From Flavobacterium panacis (lineage in GTDB: Bacteria > Bacteroidota > Bacteroidia > Flavobacteriales > Flavobacteriaceae), in the NCBI RefSeq assembly GCF_024649945.1, contig NZ_JANKMS010000006.1, positions 1 through 64,000 of the forward strand: a stretch of DNA of 64,000 bases, written 5' to 3'. The notes below the pieces were generated by a model. It had not been told where the DNA came from. It did no database searches and saw only the letters and a list, made by a program, of their open reading frames with translations. The position numbers and the translations under genes are program-made. How positions within the stretch are numbered: the first letter of the stretch is position 1; each line of letters begins with the position of its first letter. Of the stretch, positions 33,568-42,784 are shown piece by piece.

Positions 33568-35769
33568 ATGAGCAAGACAAGTAATATTAATAGAGTTGAC
33601 GGATTTGCTAAAGTAACAGGTTCTGCAACTTATTCAGCCGAATATAAAACAACAGGTGTGGTCTATGCCTGCCTTGTGGGAAGTACTATTGCCAAAGGAA
33701 GAATCAAAACCATTGACACTAAAAAGGCAGAATGGGCACCAGGAGTTTTGGCGGTAATTACGCATTTGAATGTAGATAAACCTTCTGGTTATCAAAAAGC
33801 AAAAGACAAACGAAATTTTGGTCAGCCGCTTCAGATTTTTAAAGATGATTCGGTTTTGTATTACGATCAGCCAATTGCTTTGGTAATTGCGGATAGTTTT
33901 GAGCGTATGCGTTATGCGGCAAGTTTGGTCAAAGCAGATTATTTTAAAGAAGAACATTCAACAGAATTGCATAAAGCAGCTGATAAGGAAAGAAAAATAG
34001 ATACCGATAAAGGAAATGATTACCATCGCGGTGAACATGACGGTTATAAAAATGCTGAGGTTGTTTTAGAAACCGAATACACGATTCCAACTGAAGTTCA
34101 TAATCCAATGGAATTAGCCAATATCATTGCGAAATGGGACGGAAACAAACCGATTTTATACACGAAAAGTCAAGGTGTTGAAGGAACTCGCAGAAGTGTA
34201 GCAGGAGTTTTTGATGTTCCTGTGGAAGATGTTGAGGTACATGCAGAATACATTGGAGGCGCTTTCGGAATGGGATTGCACACTTGGCCATATGAAATTG
34301 CCGCTTTGATTGGTGCAAAAAAATTAAATCGTCCCGTAAAATTGGTTTTGCATCGAGAGCAAATGTTTACCAATGTAGGTTTTAGACCTTACACCATCCA
34401 AAAAATGGGATTAGGCGCTACAAAAGATGGAAAACTAACTGGATTAACGCATGAAGCGGTTGCCATGACTTCGAGCTACGAAGATTTCATGGAAGGAACT
34501 GTAAACATGTCTCGATTTATTTACGATTGTCCAAACGTTTCTACGCGTTACAGAATTGTGCCTTTGGATACTTGCACACCAATTTGGATGCGTGGTCCAG
34601 GAGAAGCAACAGGTTCTTTCGCTTTAGAATCTGCAATGGACGAATTAGCGTATAAATTAAACTTAGATCCGATTGAATTCAGAAAACGCAATTACGCTGA
34701 AAAAGATCAGGAACAAAATAAACCGTGGAGCAGTAAATTTCTTTTAGAATGTTACGAAGCGGGAATGGAACGCATTGGCTGGAACAATCGTAAAAACGAA
34801 CCAGGTTCTGTAAAAGAAGGAAACTGGCTAGTAGGTTACGGAATGGGAACAGGAACTTTTGGCTGTTATAGAAGTCCAACTTCAGTAAAAGCGAAATTCT
34901 TAGCCAATGGAGATTTAGTTCTGCAATGCAGTGTAAATGACATGGGACCTGGAACAGCAACCATGATGACGGCAATTGGCGCTGAAGTAATTGGGCTACC
35001 ATCAGAAAATGTCATTATCGAAATGGGAAAAAGCGGATTGCCAAAAGGGCCTACGCAAGGAGGTTCTGCAACGACTTCTTCTGTAGGTTCTGCGGTGCAT
35101 GATGCCTGTAATTTATTAGTAAATAAAATAATTGAATTAGGAAGTAAAAATTCTGCTTTAAAAGGAATCGCAATTACAGATTTGACTTTTGAAAATGGTG
35201 CTGTTTCTTCTAAAAAAGACAAATCAAAATCGGTTACATTAGCTACGCTTTTGAGTAGTAATAAATTAGAAGATTTCGAAGTAGAAAATCTTTCTAAAGC
35301 TGCTGAAGAAGCAAAGAAATATTCGATTTATTCGTTTTCAGTTCATTTTGTAAAAGTTTTAGTGAATCCAAATCTAGGTAAAATTAGATTGGCGCATGTG
35401 GTTTCTTGTGCTGATATTGGAACCGTTATCAGTCAGAAAACTTCTGCAGGGCAAATGTTTGGCGGTGCTGTTGGTGGAATCGGAATGGGATTAATGGAAG
35501 CGTTGGAAATTGATCATCGTTTTGGTCGTCCGATTAATAATAATTTCGCTGATTATCATGTTCCTGTAAATGCAGATATTGAAAAGCAGGAAGTGTTTTT
35601 CGTAAACAAAAAAGACCCAATCAGCAATCCGATGGGAACAAAAGGTTTGGGAGAAACGGCTTTAGTGGGAATGGCGCCTGCAATTGCAAATGCCGTTTTT
35701 AATGCCACAGGAAAACGTGTTCGAGATTTACCAATTACATTGGATAAGATTATAGAAACTGTTGCTTAA
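33568..35769 (+). CDS. Molybdopterin-binding catalytic subunit of PaoABC-like aldehyde oxidoreductase
   Basis: This 733-residue subunit has the aldehyde oxidase a/b hammerhead at the N-terminus (VDGFAKVTGSATYSAEYK) and the molybdopterin-binding domain (EYIGGAFGMGLHTWPYE, WMRGPGEATGSFALESAMDE, GPTQGGSATTSSVGSAVHDA). The catalytic base is predicted as E696 in MGTKGLGETALVGMAP. Length and overall pattern match PaoC/YagR of periplasmic aldehyde oxidoreductases better than xanthine dehydrogenase XdhA. It oxidises aldehydes, perhaps aromatic ones, to acids; the real substrate is unknown. It is the last gene of the three-gene operon. Confidence 0.93.
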   Translation: MSKTSNINRVDGFAKVTGSATYSAEYKTTGVVYACLVGSTIAKGRIKTIDTKKAEWAPGVLAVITHLNVDKPSGYQKAKDKRNFGQPLQIFKDDSVLYYDQPIALVIADSFERMRYAASLVKADYFKEEHSTELHKAADKERKIDTDKGNDYHRGEHDGYKNAEVVLETEYTIPTEVHNPMELANIIAKWDGNKPILYTKSQGVEGTRRSVAGVFDVPVEDVEVHAEYIGGAFGMGLHTWPYEIAALIGAKKLNRPVKLVLHREQMFTNVGFRPYTIQKMGLGATKDGKLTGLTHEAVAMTSSYEDFMEGTVNMSRFIYDCPNVSTRYRIVPLDTCTPIWMRGPGEATGSFALESAMDELAYKLNLDPIEFRKRNYAEKDQEQNKPWSSKFLLECYEAGMERIGWNNRKNEPGSVKEGNWLVGYGMGTGTFGCYRSPTSVKAKFLANGDLVLQCSVNDMGPGTATMMTAIGAEVIGLPSENVIIEMGKSGLPKGPTQGGSATTSSVGSAVHDACNLLVNKIIELGSKNSALKGIAITDLTFENGAVSSKKDKSKSVTLATLLSSNKLEDFEVENLSKAAEEAKKYSIYSFSVHFVKVLVNPNLGKIRLAHVVSCADIGTVISQKTSAGQMFGGAVGGIGMGLMEALEIDHRFGRPINNNFADYHVPVNADIEKQEVFFVNKKDPISNPMGTKGLGETALVGMAPAIANAVFNATGKRVRDLPITLDKIIETVA

Positions 35770-35776
35770 ATTTTTA

Positions 35777-35948
35777 GCCACAGATTAAAAGATTTAAAAT
35801 GATTTTTTTATAGCCACGAATTACACGAATTTGCACTAATTTTTTCTTCCAATTGATAATTTTAAATTTGTGGAAATTCGTGTAATTCGTGGCAAAAAAA
35901 ATCGCAAAGCTTAAAAAAAAACTTTGCGACTTTGTGCCTTTGTGGCAT
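35777..35948. repeat. Intergenic palindromic repeat (GCCACGAATTACACGAATT family)
   Basis: A perfect 19-base inverted repeat, GCCACGAATTACACGAATT (35813-35831) and its complement (35875-35893), is followed by CGCAAAG/CTTTGCG (about 35903-35928) and CTTTGTGCCTTTGTGGC. It sits between the convergent molybdenum subunit and DUF2911 genes and may act as terminator. Confidence 0.82.
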
Positions 35949-35961
35949 ATAGCATTAAAAC

Positions 35962-36525
35962 TTATTTAATCGTAATAGGCAACTCAACAGTTGTTTTGTC
36001 CCATCCAATAACTAAATTAGCTATATTACCTTGAGTTGTAAAAGCAATAGATAAAGCTTCAACTGGCGTAGATACTGGTTTAACTGGAACAGAAACTCTA
36101 ACTACATCTTTGCTTTCATCATACGCATAACCACCCCATAAATCCAATTCTTTATTGATGATAATTGTCCATTTGTCTTTTTCTGGAATAGCAAAAAAAC
36201 TGTAGTATCCAGCAGGAACTTTTTTGCCTCCAATTGTTACGTCTTTGTAGAATTTGATTTCTGTATTTTCGTTAGCACCAACTCTCCAGATTTCTCCAAA
36301 TTTTACAACATCACCAAAAATAGTTCTTCCTTTTGCAGAAGGTCTAGCATAAGTAACTTTGATAACCGGATTTGGATTATCTGTTTTTTTGAATTTAACT
36401 GCTTTGTTTGGGAAATAAGAAATATCAACAGGACTATTGTCTAATGGAGCAAATTTCACTACATCTTGTGCCTGAACTGTAAAGGCAGCAAACAAGGTAA
36501 CTGCCAGTAAATAAATTTTTTTCAT
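35962..36525 (-). CDS. DUF2911-domain secreted protein
   Basis: This 187-residue protein has a cleavable signal peptide (LLAVTLFAAFTVQAQ) and a DUF2911 domain (VTYARPSAKGRTIFGDVV, GEIWRVGANENTEIKF, GGKKVPAGYYSFFAIP, LDLWGGYAYDESKDVVRVSV). DUF2911 proteins are common exported beta-rich proteins of Bacteroidota with no known function. It stands alone between the molybdoenzyme cluster and PUL2. Confidence 0.88.
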   Translation of the reverse strand: MKKIYLLAVTLFAAFTVQAQDVVKFAPLDNSPVDISYFPNKAVKFKKTDNPNPVIKVTYARPSAKGRTIFGDVVKFGEIWRVGANENTEIKFYKDVTIGGKKVPAGYYSFFAIPEKDKWTIIINKELDLWGGYAYDESKDVVRVSVPVKPVSTPVEALSIAFTTQGNIANLVIGWDKTTVELPITIK

Positions 36526-36622
36526 AGGATTACAATTTTTAGAATAACTACAAAGTAAGTTAATAATGAAGGAAAATCATATAATTTACAATTTGTTTTT
36601 TGTTAATGAATTGGTAATAGTT

Positions 36623-38419
36623 TTATTCATTTTTCTTTTTAGCATACCAATTCTGCATAATGTAAAATGCTTTTTTCTTTTCACCGTCATTCGAAATTAA
36701 ACCTTTTCGATTGTATCCGTCCTGAATTCCTGGAAGCAATCTTTTCGGTGATCTAAAATCAACCAAAATCCACGGACTTGTGCCACTTAAGTGAGGAATC
36801 TTTTCAATCATTTTTAAATTCTGAATATATAAGTATTCCTGATATTCTTCTGTCCAGCGTTCGTTTTTCTCTCCATGAAAACCCGCTTTAGCATCACCTC
36901 CAAATTCAGAAACAATAATGGGTTTGTTGTATTTAGATTTCCAAGTTATCTTCTCAGCATCTTCCAGATTGCCACCGTACCAGCCCAAATATTGATTGAA
37001 AGCCACAACATCTAAAACTTCACCAATTGGATCATCAATGGTTTCTTTTTTAGTCAACAAAGCAGCGCTGATTAATCTTGTGTTATCTAATGATCTAGTG
37101 TGTGAAGCTAAATTTTTGATGAACGTATTTCTAGCATCAGAAATCGGAGTCTCATTTGCCATTGACCAAATAATAATGCTCGCTCTGTTTTTATCTCTAA
37201 TAATTGAAGCAGTTAATTGATCTTCGGCATTTTGATACGTGTTTTTATTCGTAAATTCTACTGTCCAATACACTGGAATTTCTTCCCAAACCATGATTCC
37301 CATTTTATCAGCTTCGCGAATGATATTTTCATTGTGCGGATAATGTGCCAAACGAACATAATTACAACCTAATTCTTTTGCCCAGTTTAGTAAACGTAAA
37401 GCATCTTCTTGCGAATTTGCACGTCCACCTTTAGCATTTTCTTCATGAATTGAAATACCACGTAAAAAGATTGGTTTTCCGTTCAGCAGAATTTTATCTT
37501 CTTTGGTTTCGATGGTTCTAAAACCAATTTGATCTTTTAATTTTTTTCCGTTAAAGTCAATCGTTACCTCGTATAATTTCGGATTTTCAGGTGACCAATA
37601 CGAGATTTTTTTAGCTGTAACTTCGAAGTTTAAAATTCCCTGAGCATCTGCTTTTCCTTTAAAATTGATTTTTAATTCTGGAATCGAAATCGAAACATTA
37701 TTTTGAGAAGCTTCTAAATTATTGATTTTGATAAAACCAGAAATAACATTCGCGTTGCCTTTTTTCAGCTGAATAGTATTATCTTCTACAAATGAAGCTT
37801 CTTCTTCAATCAACGTTACATCGCGAGTTATACCACCATAATTCCACCAATCGGTATTTACAGTTGGAACATCTTCTTTATGTCGAGTGTTGTCCACTTT
37901 TATAACCAAATAATTATCTTTTGGCTGTACAATCGAAGTCACTTCGTAATTAAATGGCGTAAAACCACCTTCATGCGTTCCAAGTTTTTTTCCGTTTAAA
38001 TAAACATCGGCTTTGTAATTGATTGCGCCCAAATATAAAAAAAGACGTTTTTTGGCAGCCAAATTATAATCGAAAGACTTTTTGAACCATACGTTTCCTT
38101 CATAATATTTGAGTTCTGGAACCTGAGAGTTCCAATCGCTTGGAATCGTGATTGTTGGTGATTTGTCAAAATCATATTCTACCAATTCCTGTTTGTTTTG
38201 AGCATGATAATTACTGAAGAAAGCTCCTTTTGCTGGTTTTTCCTGTTTATCGTATTGATCTAAATGAAAGCTGTAAAATCCAGTTTGATACGGATCGATA
38301 ATGTAATTCCAAACTCCGTTTAGTGAAGTGGTATTTCGATTCGGAACATTGGAGATTAGGTTTTGTGCAAATCCGAGAAAGGTAGAGGTAAGGAGTAATG
38401 CGGTTAATAGTTTTTTCAT
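36623..38419 (-). CDS. GH2-family beta-glucuronidase (PUL2)
   Basis: This 598-residue exported enzyme (signal peptide LLTALLLTSTFLGFAQ) has the GH2 sugar-binding, Ig-like and TIM-barrel domains. Acid/base is E423 in WSMANETP and nucleophile E505 in IVSEFGGD. Residues N570-R571-K572 in GYNRKGLIS form the NxK motif that recognises the uronic acid carboxylate, at nearly the same position as in E. coli GusA. Length matches beta-glucuronidases. An in-frame ATG at 38497 would add 26 residues encoded by an intergenic repeat, so ATG 38419 just before the signal peptide is used. Glucuronate released here would feed the uxu genes. Beta-galacturonidase is the alternative. Confidence 0.9.
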   Translation of the reverse strand: MKKLLTALLLTSTFLGFAQNLISNVPNRNTTSLNGVWNYIIDPYQTGFYSFHLDQYDKQEKPAKGAFFSNYHAQNKQELVEYDFDKSPTITIPSDWNSQVPELKYYEGNVWFKKSFDYNLAAKKRLFLYLGAINYKADVYLNGKKLGTHEGGFTPFNYEVTSIVQPKDNYLVIKVDNTRHKEDVPTVNTDWWNYGGITRDVTLIEEEASFVEDNTIQLKKGNANVISGFIKINNLEASQNNVSISIPELKINFKGKADAQGILNFEVTAKKISYWSPENPKLYEVTIDFNGKKLKDQIGFRTIETKEDKILLNGKPIFLRGISIHEENAKGGRANSQEDALRLLNWAKELGCNYVRLAHYPHNENIIREADKMGIMVWEEIPVYWTVEFTNKNTYQNAEDQLTASIIRDKNRASIIIWSMANETPISDARNTFIKNLASHTRSLDNTRLISAALLTKKETIDDPIGEVLDVVAFNQYLGWYGGNLEDAEKITWKSKYNKPIIVSEFGGDAKAGFHGEKNERWTEEYQEYLYIQNLKMIEKIPHLSGTSPWILVDFRSPKRLLPGIQDGYNRKGLISNDGEKKKAFYIMQNWYAKKKNE

Positions 38420-38448
38420 TTTTATATTAATTTGTTTTTGTTTGTTTT

Positions 38449-38607
38449 GCCACAAAGGCGCTAAGGCACGAAGGTTTTTATTTTTTTGTTCTCGCAAAGT
38501 CGCTAAATCGCAAAGTTTTGTTAGGATGAAAAACTATCTAATAAGTCTGCTCAATCTGCAAAATCTGCGAGAGATTAAAAAACTTAGTGTCTTAGCGTCT
38601 TTGTGGC
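38449..38607. repeat. Intergenic palindromic repeat between the two PUL2 GH2 genes
   Basis: GCCACAAAGGCGCTAAG (38449-38465) faces CTTAGCGTCTTTGTGGC (38591-38607) with one mismatch. Inside lie CTCGCAAAGTCGCTAAATCG and CAATCTGCAAAATCTGCGAG fragments of the other repeat families. Its left part reads through in frame with the GH2 gene and creates a false upstream start. Confidence 0.85.
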
Positions 38608-38615
38608 AATAATTC

Positions 38616-41018
38616 TTACTCAACAGGAATCCTCAAATATTCACCCTTAAAACTTTGATTCAATGCCGTCATTTCTATTGGAGCATTAGAACCATCAGGA
38701 ATCACTTCGATAGAAGCTTTTCCATTTGCCATTCTGATAGATTCGCTTCCAGTTGGTGTTCCTTGATTTTTCAGTGTTTTTCCTCCCTTTAAACATTGAA
38801 AATAAACACTCGCTTCATAATCTAAACAACGTAAATTGTTATTGTCAATAGCAATTGCGGTTACTAAATAATTTCCGTTTTTTAATTTCTCTGATGATAA
38901 TTGTAGAGAAACTGCTGTATCATTTTTATTGAAACGATAATTTACTTTCAGTGTATCTGAAACTGTTTTTCCTTCTTTTGTTTTTCCAATGGCAATTAAA
39001 ACATTTTCACCTTTAGTAAAATTGATATCCCAAGTCAAACCATTTGCAGGATACAGCGCAAGATTTCGCTGTTTTTCTCCTAATGATTTTCCGTTATGAG
39101 ACAATGTTACTTTATCGCAATTACTGAAAACGCTGATTGTTCTCGGAGTATTTTCAGGACCTTGGCGTTCTGTCCATGTATGCGATTCGATGTACGTGAA
39201 AGGTTCCTTTGCCCAATAACTTTTAAAAACATAATACGCATCTTTCGGAACTCCGTTTCGATCTGTAAGCCCTTTTTGATTCATGTACGGAATATCATCT
39301 TCTGGACGTAACGGCGTTGCAAAATCCTTAAATGCCCATTGAACATTTCCCACAAAAGTTGGGTCATTCTCGGATATATGTAAATGCCAGTCAAACAAAT
39401 CAACTATATAATTTTCGCTCCAATCGCCAATTTGAGCAATGTTTGCGACTTTAGTCTGTACAATCGCTTCTTCCCAGCCTTCGGCTTTTATGATATTTTC
39501 TCCAGTAATGGGATTTTCGCTGTGACGGCCCACATGACTATCTCCACCATATTCGGCATGAATGAAATGTTTGTATTCTTTCTTATAAACATCAATTGCT
39601 TTTTGATAGCTTTTGTAACTTCCAGAATACCAACCCGACCAAATCGAAGGAGAAAAAACATCTACAATATGTGAACCCTCGTAATATTTTCTAATAGCCG
39701 TTTTTCTTGTCGGATCTAGTTTGTGTGCGATATCATTCAATTCGGTCAAAAAGGCATTCGTTTTTTCTGCATTATCTCCATCAGGAAAATCTGGAAGCCA
39801 ATTAATTTCATTTCCTAAAGACCAGATAATAATACTCGGATGGTTATAATTTTGATTGATGATTTCTTCCAGTATATTTTTGGCATTGGTTTTCCAAACT
39901 TCGTTTCCAATGCCACCACGACACCAAGGCAATTCATCCCAAACCAATAAACCTAATTCGTCGCAAGCTTTGTAAACTTCTGGATCTTGTGGATAATGTG
40001 CCAAACGGACAAAGTTTGCGCCCATTTCTTTTATCGATTTCATATCTGCCCAATGTTGTTCGTTGGTCATTGCTGCGCCAACTCCGGCTTGTTCTTCATG
40101 ACGGTGCGTTCCGCGAATTAATAGACGTTTTCCGTTAAGGTAAAAAGGGCCATGATCTTTAAACTCAAACCATCTAAAACCTACTTTCTCGGTAATGCTG
40201 TCTTTAATTTGATTTTTTTCAGATAAAGAAGCCGTCAGTTTGTATAAATTCGGTTTTTCAGTATCCCAAAGTTCTGGGTTTTTGATGTTTTCGAAGGTGA
40301 TAGTCGAAGTTTTATCCGAAACTGGAATTGTTTTGCTTGCTATTTTTTTTCCTTTCGGATTTTTTAATGTTATCGTCAATGATAAATCCTTCGAATTATC
40401 AGGATTTACAATAGAAGAAACGATTTGCACAGAAGTTTTTTTAGCCGAAACTTCTGGAGTAGTGATTTTGATATTGTCGATATGATTTTTGTATTTCGAA
40501 ATCAACCAAACATCGCGCGTGATTCCGCCGTAAATAAAGAAATCACTTTTTTGAGAAGGAATAACTTCAATATCATAACTATTATCTACTCGAACAAAAA
40601 TTTCGTTGTTTCCGTCTTTGATTAATTTCGTAATATCGATAGAAAAACCAATATAACCGCCAATATGTGAACCAGCTTCTTTGCCGTTTACATACACTTT
40701 AGTCGTTACATTTGATCCTTCAAAATATAGAGAATAAACTCGATTTGAATCGATTTTAGAAATGTTGAGTTTCTTTTGGTACCAACTTGCATCGCGTCGG
40801 TAACCAGGCATTAAATCGGTTGCATCTTCAGCATTCCAAGTGTGAGGTAAATTTAATGAAACCCAATTTGAAGCTTTCTGTGCTTCGTTGAGGTTTGATG
40901 TATGATTTTCTAAATAAAGCCAATTGTCATTAATGTTCGTCTTTGTCTGAGCAAAACTGCTGCTCAGACAAATTTGAAACAAAACAAAAAGCGCAAAAAT
41001 TGGAAAAGTTTTATTCAT
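38616..41018 (-). CDS. GH2-family beta-galactosidase-like enzyme (PUL2)
   Basis: This 800-residue exported enzyme has a signal peptide ending SSSFAQ, then GH2 sugar-binding (LNLPHTWNAEDATD, YSLYFEGSNVTTKVYVNG), Ig-like and barrel domains. Acid/base is E404 in WSLGNEINW and nucleophile E489 in HAEYGGDSHVG. About 200 residues follow the barrel (DUF4982-like VFSNCDKVTLSHNGKSLGEK and an Ig-like end). The NxK glucuronidase motif is absent (NRNG instead), so a neutral sugar, probably beta-galactose, is the likelier target. It lies between the glucuronidase and GH88 genes in the same direction. Confidence 0.87.
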   Translation of the reverse strand: MNKTFPIFALFVLFQICLSSSFAQTKTNINDNWLYLENHTSNLNEAQKASNWVSLNLPHTWNAEDATDLMPGYRRDASWYQKKLNISKIDSNRVYSLYFEGSNVTTKVYVNGKEAGSHIGGYIGFSIDITKLIKDGNNEIFVRVDNSYDIEVIPSQKSDFFIYGGITRDVWLISKYKNHIDNIKITTPEVSAKKTSVQIVSSIVNPDNSKDLSLTITLKNPKGKKIASKTIPVSDKTSTITFENIKNPELWDTEKPNLYKLTASLSEKNQIKDSITEKVGFRWFEFKDHGPFYLNGKRLLIRGTHRHEEQAGVGAAMTNEQHWADMKSIKEMGANFVRLAHYPQDPEVYKACDELGLLVWDELPWCRGGIGNEVWKTNAKNILEEIINQNYNHPSIIIWSLGNEINWLPDFPDGDNAEKTNAFLTELNDIAHKLDPTRKTAIRKYYEGSHIVDVFSPSIWSGWYSGSYKSYQKAIDVYKKEYKHFIHAEYGGDSHVGRHSENPITGENIIKAEGWEEAIVQTKVANIAQIGDWSENYIVDLFDWHLHISENDPTFVGNVQWAFKDFATPLRPEDDIPYMNQKGLTDRNGVPKDAYYVFKSYWAKEPFTYIESHTWTERQGPENTPRTISVFSNCDKVTLSHNGKSLGEKQRNLALYPANGLTWDINFTKGENVLIAIGKTKEGKTVSDTLKVNYRFNKNDTAVSLQLSSEKLKNGNYLVTAIAIDNNNLRCLDYEASVYFQCLKGGKTLKNQGTPTGSESIRMANGKASIEVIPDGSNAPIEMTALNQSFKGEYLRIPVE

Positions 41019-41024
41019 AGGTAC

Positions 41025-41115
41025 ATAGGTTCATAGTTACAGAGGTTCAAAGGTTTTCTGGCTCAAAGGTTCAAGGATTCAAAACCTTTGTTACTTTGAA
41101 CCTTTGAGCCTTTGT
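41025..41115. repeat. Repeat (GGTTCAAAGG family) overlapping the GH88 3' end
   Basis: GGCTCAAAGGTTCAA (41060-41074) and its exact complement TTGAACCTTTGAGCC (41096-41110) form a hairpin, preceded by ACATAGGTTCATAGTTACAG copies. The right arm lies within the GH88 gene and encodes its last residues (QRLKGSK and stop). Confidence 0.82.
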
Positions 41116-42284
41116 CCCTTTATTAAAGCTTCTAAAAAATAATAATCAGCGTAGATTATTGGTTCGTCAATTTCGTCGTGTTTTGGCCAGTTTCCAGTAC
41201 TGTGATCGAATAGGAAAGGAGCTTTAATTTGTGTATCCAAAATATATTGATCTGTTTGCACGGAAGCCATTAGTTTATCGGCGAAAGCCAAATAACTTTT
41301 GTTTTTGGTGTAAGTATACAATTCGTATAATCCTGAAGCCATAACCATTGCGGCAGAAACATCTCTAGGAGCGTTTGGAATACTTGGATCTTTAAAATCC
41401 CAGTATGGAATTCCATCTTCTGGCAGATTTTTATTCACCATAAAATAATGTGCTGTTCCTTCAGCTTGATTCAAATAAGCTGGGTCTTTGGTATAACGAT
41501 ACGACATAGTAAATCCGTAAACTGCCCAAGCCTGACCGCGCGCCCAAACCGAATCGTCATTGTAACCTTGAAGCGTTGTTTTCTTTCTCACTTCGCCTGT
41601 TGTCGGATTATAGTCAATTACGTGATAGCAAGAATTGTCTTCTCTAAATTGGTTTTTTAAAGTCGTATTAGCATGCTGAATGGCGACATTACGATATTTT
41701 GGATTTCCAGATATTTTAGAAGCTTCGAAAAGCAATTCCAAATTCATCATGTTGTCAATGATTACGGGATAATCCCAAATTTCTTTGTTGAAATCCCAAG
41801 AACGAATTGAACCCACTTTTGGATTAAACCTTTTGCATATAGTTTCTGCGCCTTTCACAATTACTGCTTCGTATTCTTTCTTGTTTTCCACTTTTAGAGC
41901 TTCTCCAAAACTGCAAAACACTTTAAAACCTACGTCATGCGAATTACTATTGACACTTTCTTTTTTGCTGAAAGGAGTCCATTTTTGAGCTTGTTCTTTG
42001 TATTTTGAATCGCCTGTTAAACGGTATAATTGCCAAAGATTTCCAGCGAAGAAACCACTTGTCCAATCTCTCGACGGTACTTTACGAATTTCAAGCGTTT
42101 TGACATTCATGCTTCTCGGCATTGACATTGAATCGGCTGGATAATCTAGTAACATTTTGTAACGTGTTTCCAGTTTTTCTGTCGCAGCTGAGGTAGTTTT
42201 GGTTTGAGAATTAATTCTTGATTTGCATGCTGTAACCAGCGATGCAAACCCAAGAATTAAAGAAATGAAATTGATATTCTTCAT
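41091..42284 (-). CDS. GH88-family unsaturated glucuronyl hydrolase lipoprotein
   Basis: This 397-residue lipoprotein (FASLVTAC, C20) is an alpha/alpha-barrel enzyme that removes 4,5-unsaturated uronic acids left by polysaccharide lyases through hydration of the double bond. Family features are WTSGFFAGNLWQLYRLTGD, VIIDNMMNLELLFEAS, DDSVWARGQAWAVYGF and APRDVSAAMVMASGLYEL. GH88 fits better than GH105, but the two are related. Its presence implies that a lyase acts upstream; the beta-helix protein at 51839-53467 is the only candidate in the window. The last nine residues are encoded by an intergenic repeat, so the C-terminus may be recently altered. Confidence 0.88.
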   Translation of the reverse strand: MKNINFISLILGFASLVTACKSRINSQTKTTSAATEKLETRYKMLLDYPADSMSMPRSMNVKTLEIRKVPSRDWTSGFFAGNLWQLYRLTGDSKYKEQAQKWTPFSKKESVNSNSHDVGFKVFCSFGEALKVENKKEYEAVIVKGAETICKRFNPKVGSIRSWDFNKEIWDYPVIIDNMMNLELLFEASKISGNPKYRNVAIQHANTTLKNQFREDNSCYHVIDYNPTTGEVRKKTTLQGYNDDSVWARGQAWAVYGFTMSYRYTKDPAYLNQAEGTAHYFMVNKNLPEDGIPYWDFKDPSIPNAPRDVSAAMVMASGLYELYTYTKNKSYLAFADKLMASVQTDQYILDTQIKAPFLFDHSTGNWPKHDEIDEPIIYADYYFLEALIKGQRLKGSK

Positions 42285-42784
42285 ATTAAATATTTTGTAA
42301 TCGTGATTTTTTAGGACGCTGATTTATACAGATTTTTTGTTTCACGCAGATTTTTACAGATTAAAGCAGATTTAAAAAGGATTTTTTTGTTTTTACAATC
42401 TGTGCAAAAAAATTTTCTCTCGCAGATTTTGCAGATTTTTTATTTCATCCGCAGACAGATAGATTTTGAATTTATTTGCTAGAAAACTAAATCTGCGTTA
42501 TCTGCTAAAATCCCTTTTAATCTGCGTGAAACCAAAATTCAAGAGAATAAAAATCCATTAAAATCTGTGTAAAAATTTTTTCTCTCGCAGATTTCGCAGA
42601 TTTTGGAGATTTTGGAGATTTTTACTTCACGCAGGTTATTAAAAAAAATATAAAAAATTAGATCTTTAAAATAAATCTGCTCAATCTGCAAAATCTGCGG
42701 GAAACCAATTAAAGCGTAACGCAATAAAAAAATCCGTTAAAATCTGAGTCTTTGCGATAGCAAATCCGTGTCATCCGCGTTCAA
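42285..42784. repeat. 500-base intergenic block of AATCTGCG-type repeats
   Basis: No gene is seen; a 61-codon open frame at 42539-42724 is repeat sequence. The block is a mosaic of words such as CAGATTTTTACAGATTAAAG, TCTCGCAGATTTTGCAGATT (twice, about 42418 and 42582), AATCTGCGTGAAACCA and CTGCTCAATCTGCAAAATCT. It separates GH88 from susD and is the largest repeat block in the window. It may split PUL2 into two transcripts or act as a structured spacer. Confidence 0.75.

Noticed and set aside
31945..35769. Classical xanthine dehydrogenase
   Set aside because: Separate three-subunit layout with Tat signal on the 2Fe-2S subunit and four extra cysteines in the FAD subunit fits PaoABC-type aldehyde oxidoreductase instead.
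38420..38497. N-terminal extension of the GH2 beta-glucuronidase
   Set aside because: The 26 extra codons are read-through of an intergenic palindrome and would displace the signal peptide.
42539..42724. 61-codon minus-strand frame between susD and GH88
   Set aside because: Consists entirely of the AATCTGCG repeat family.
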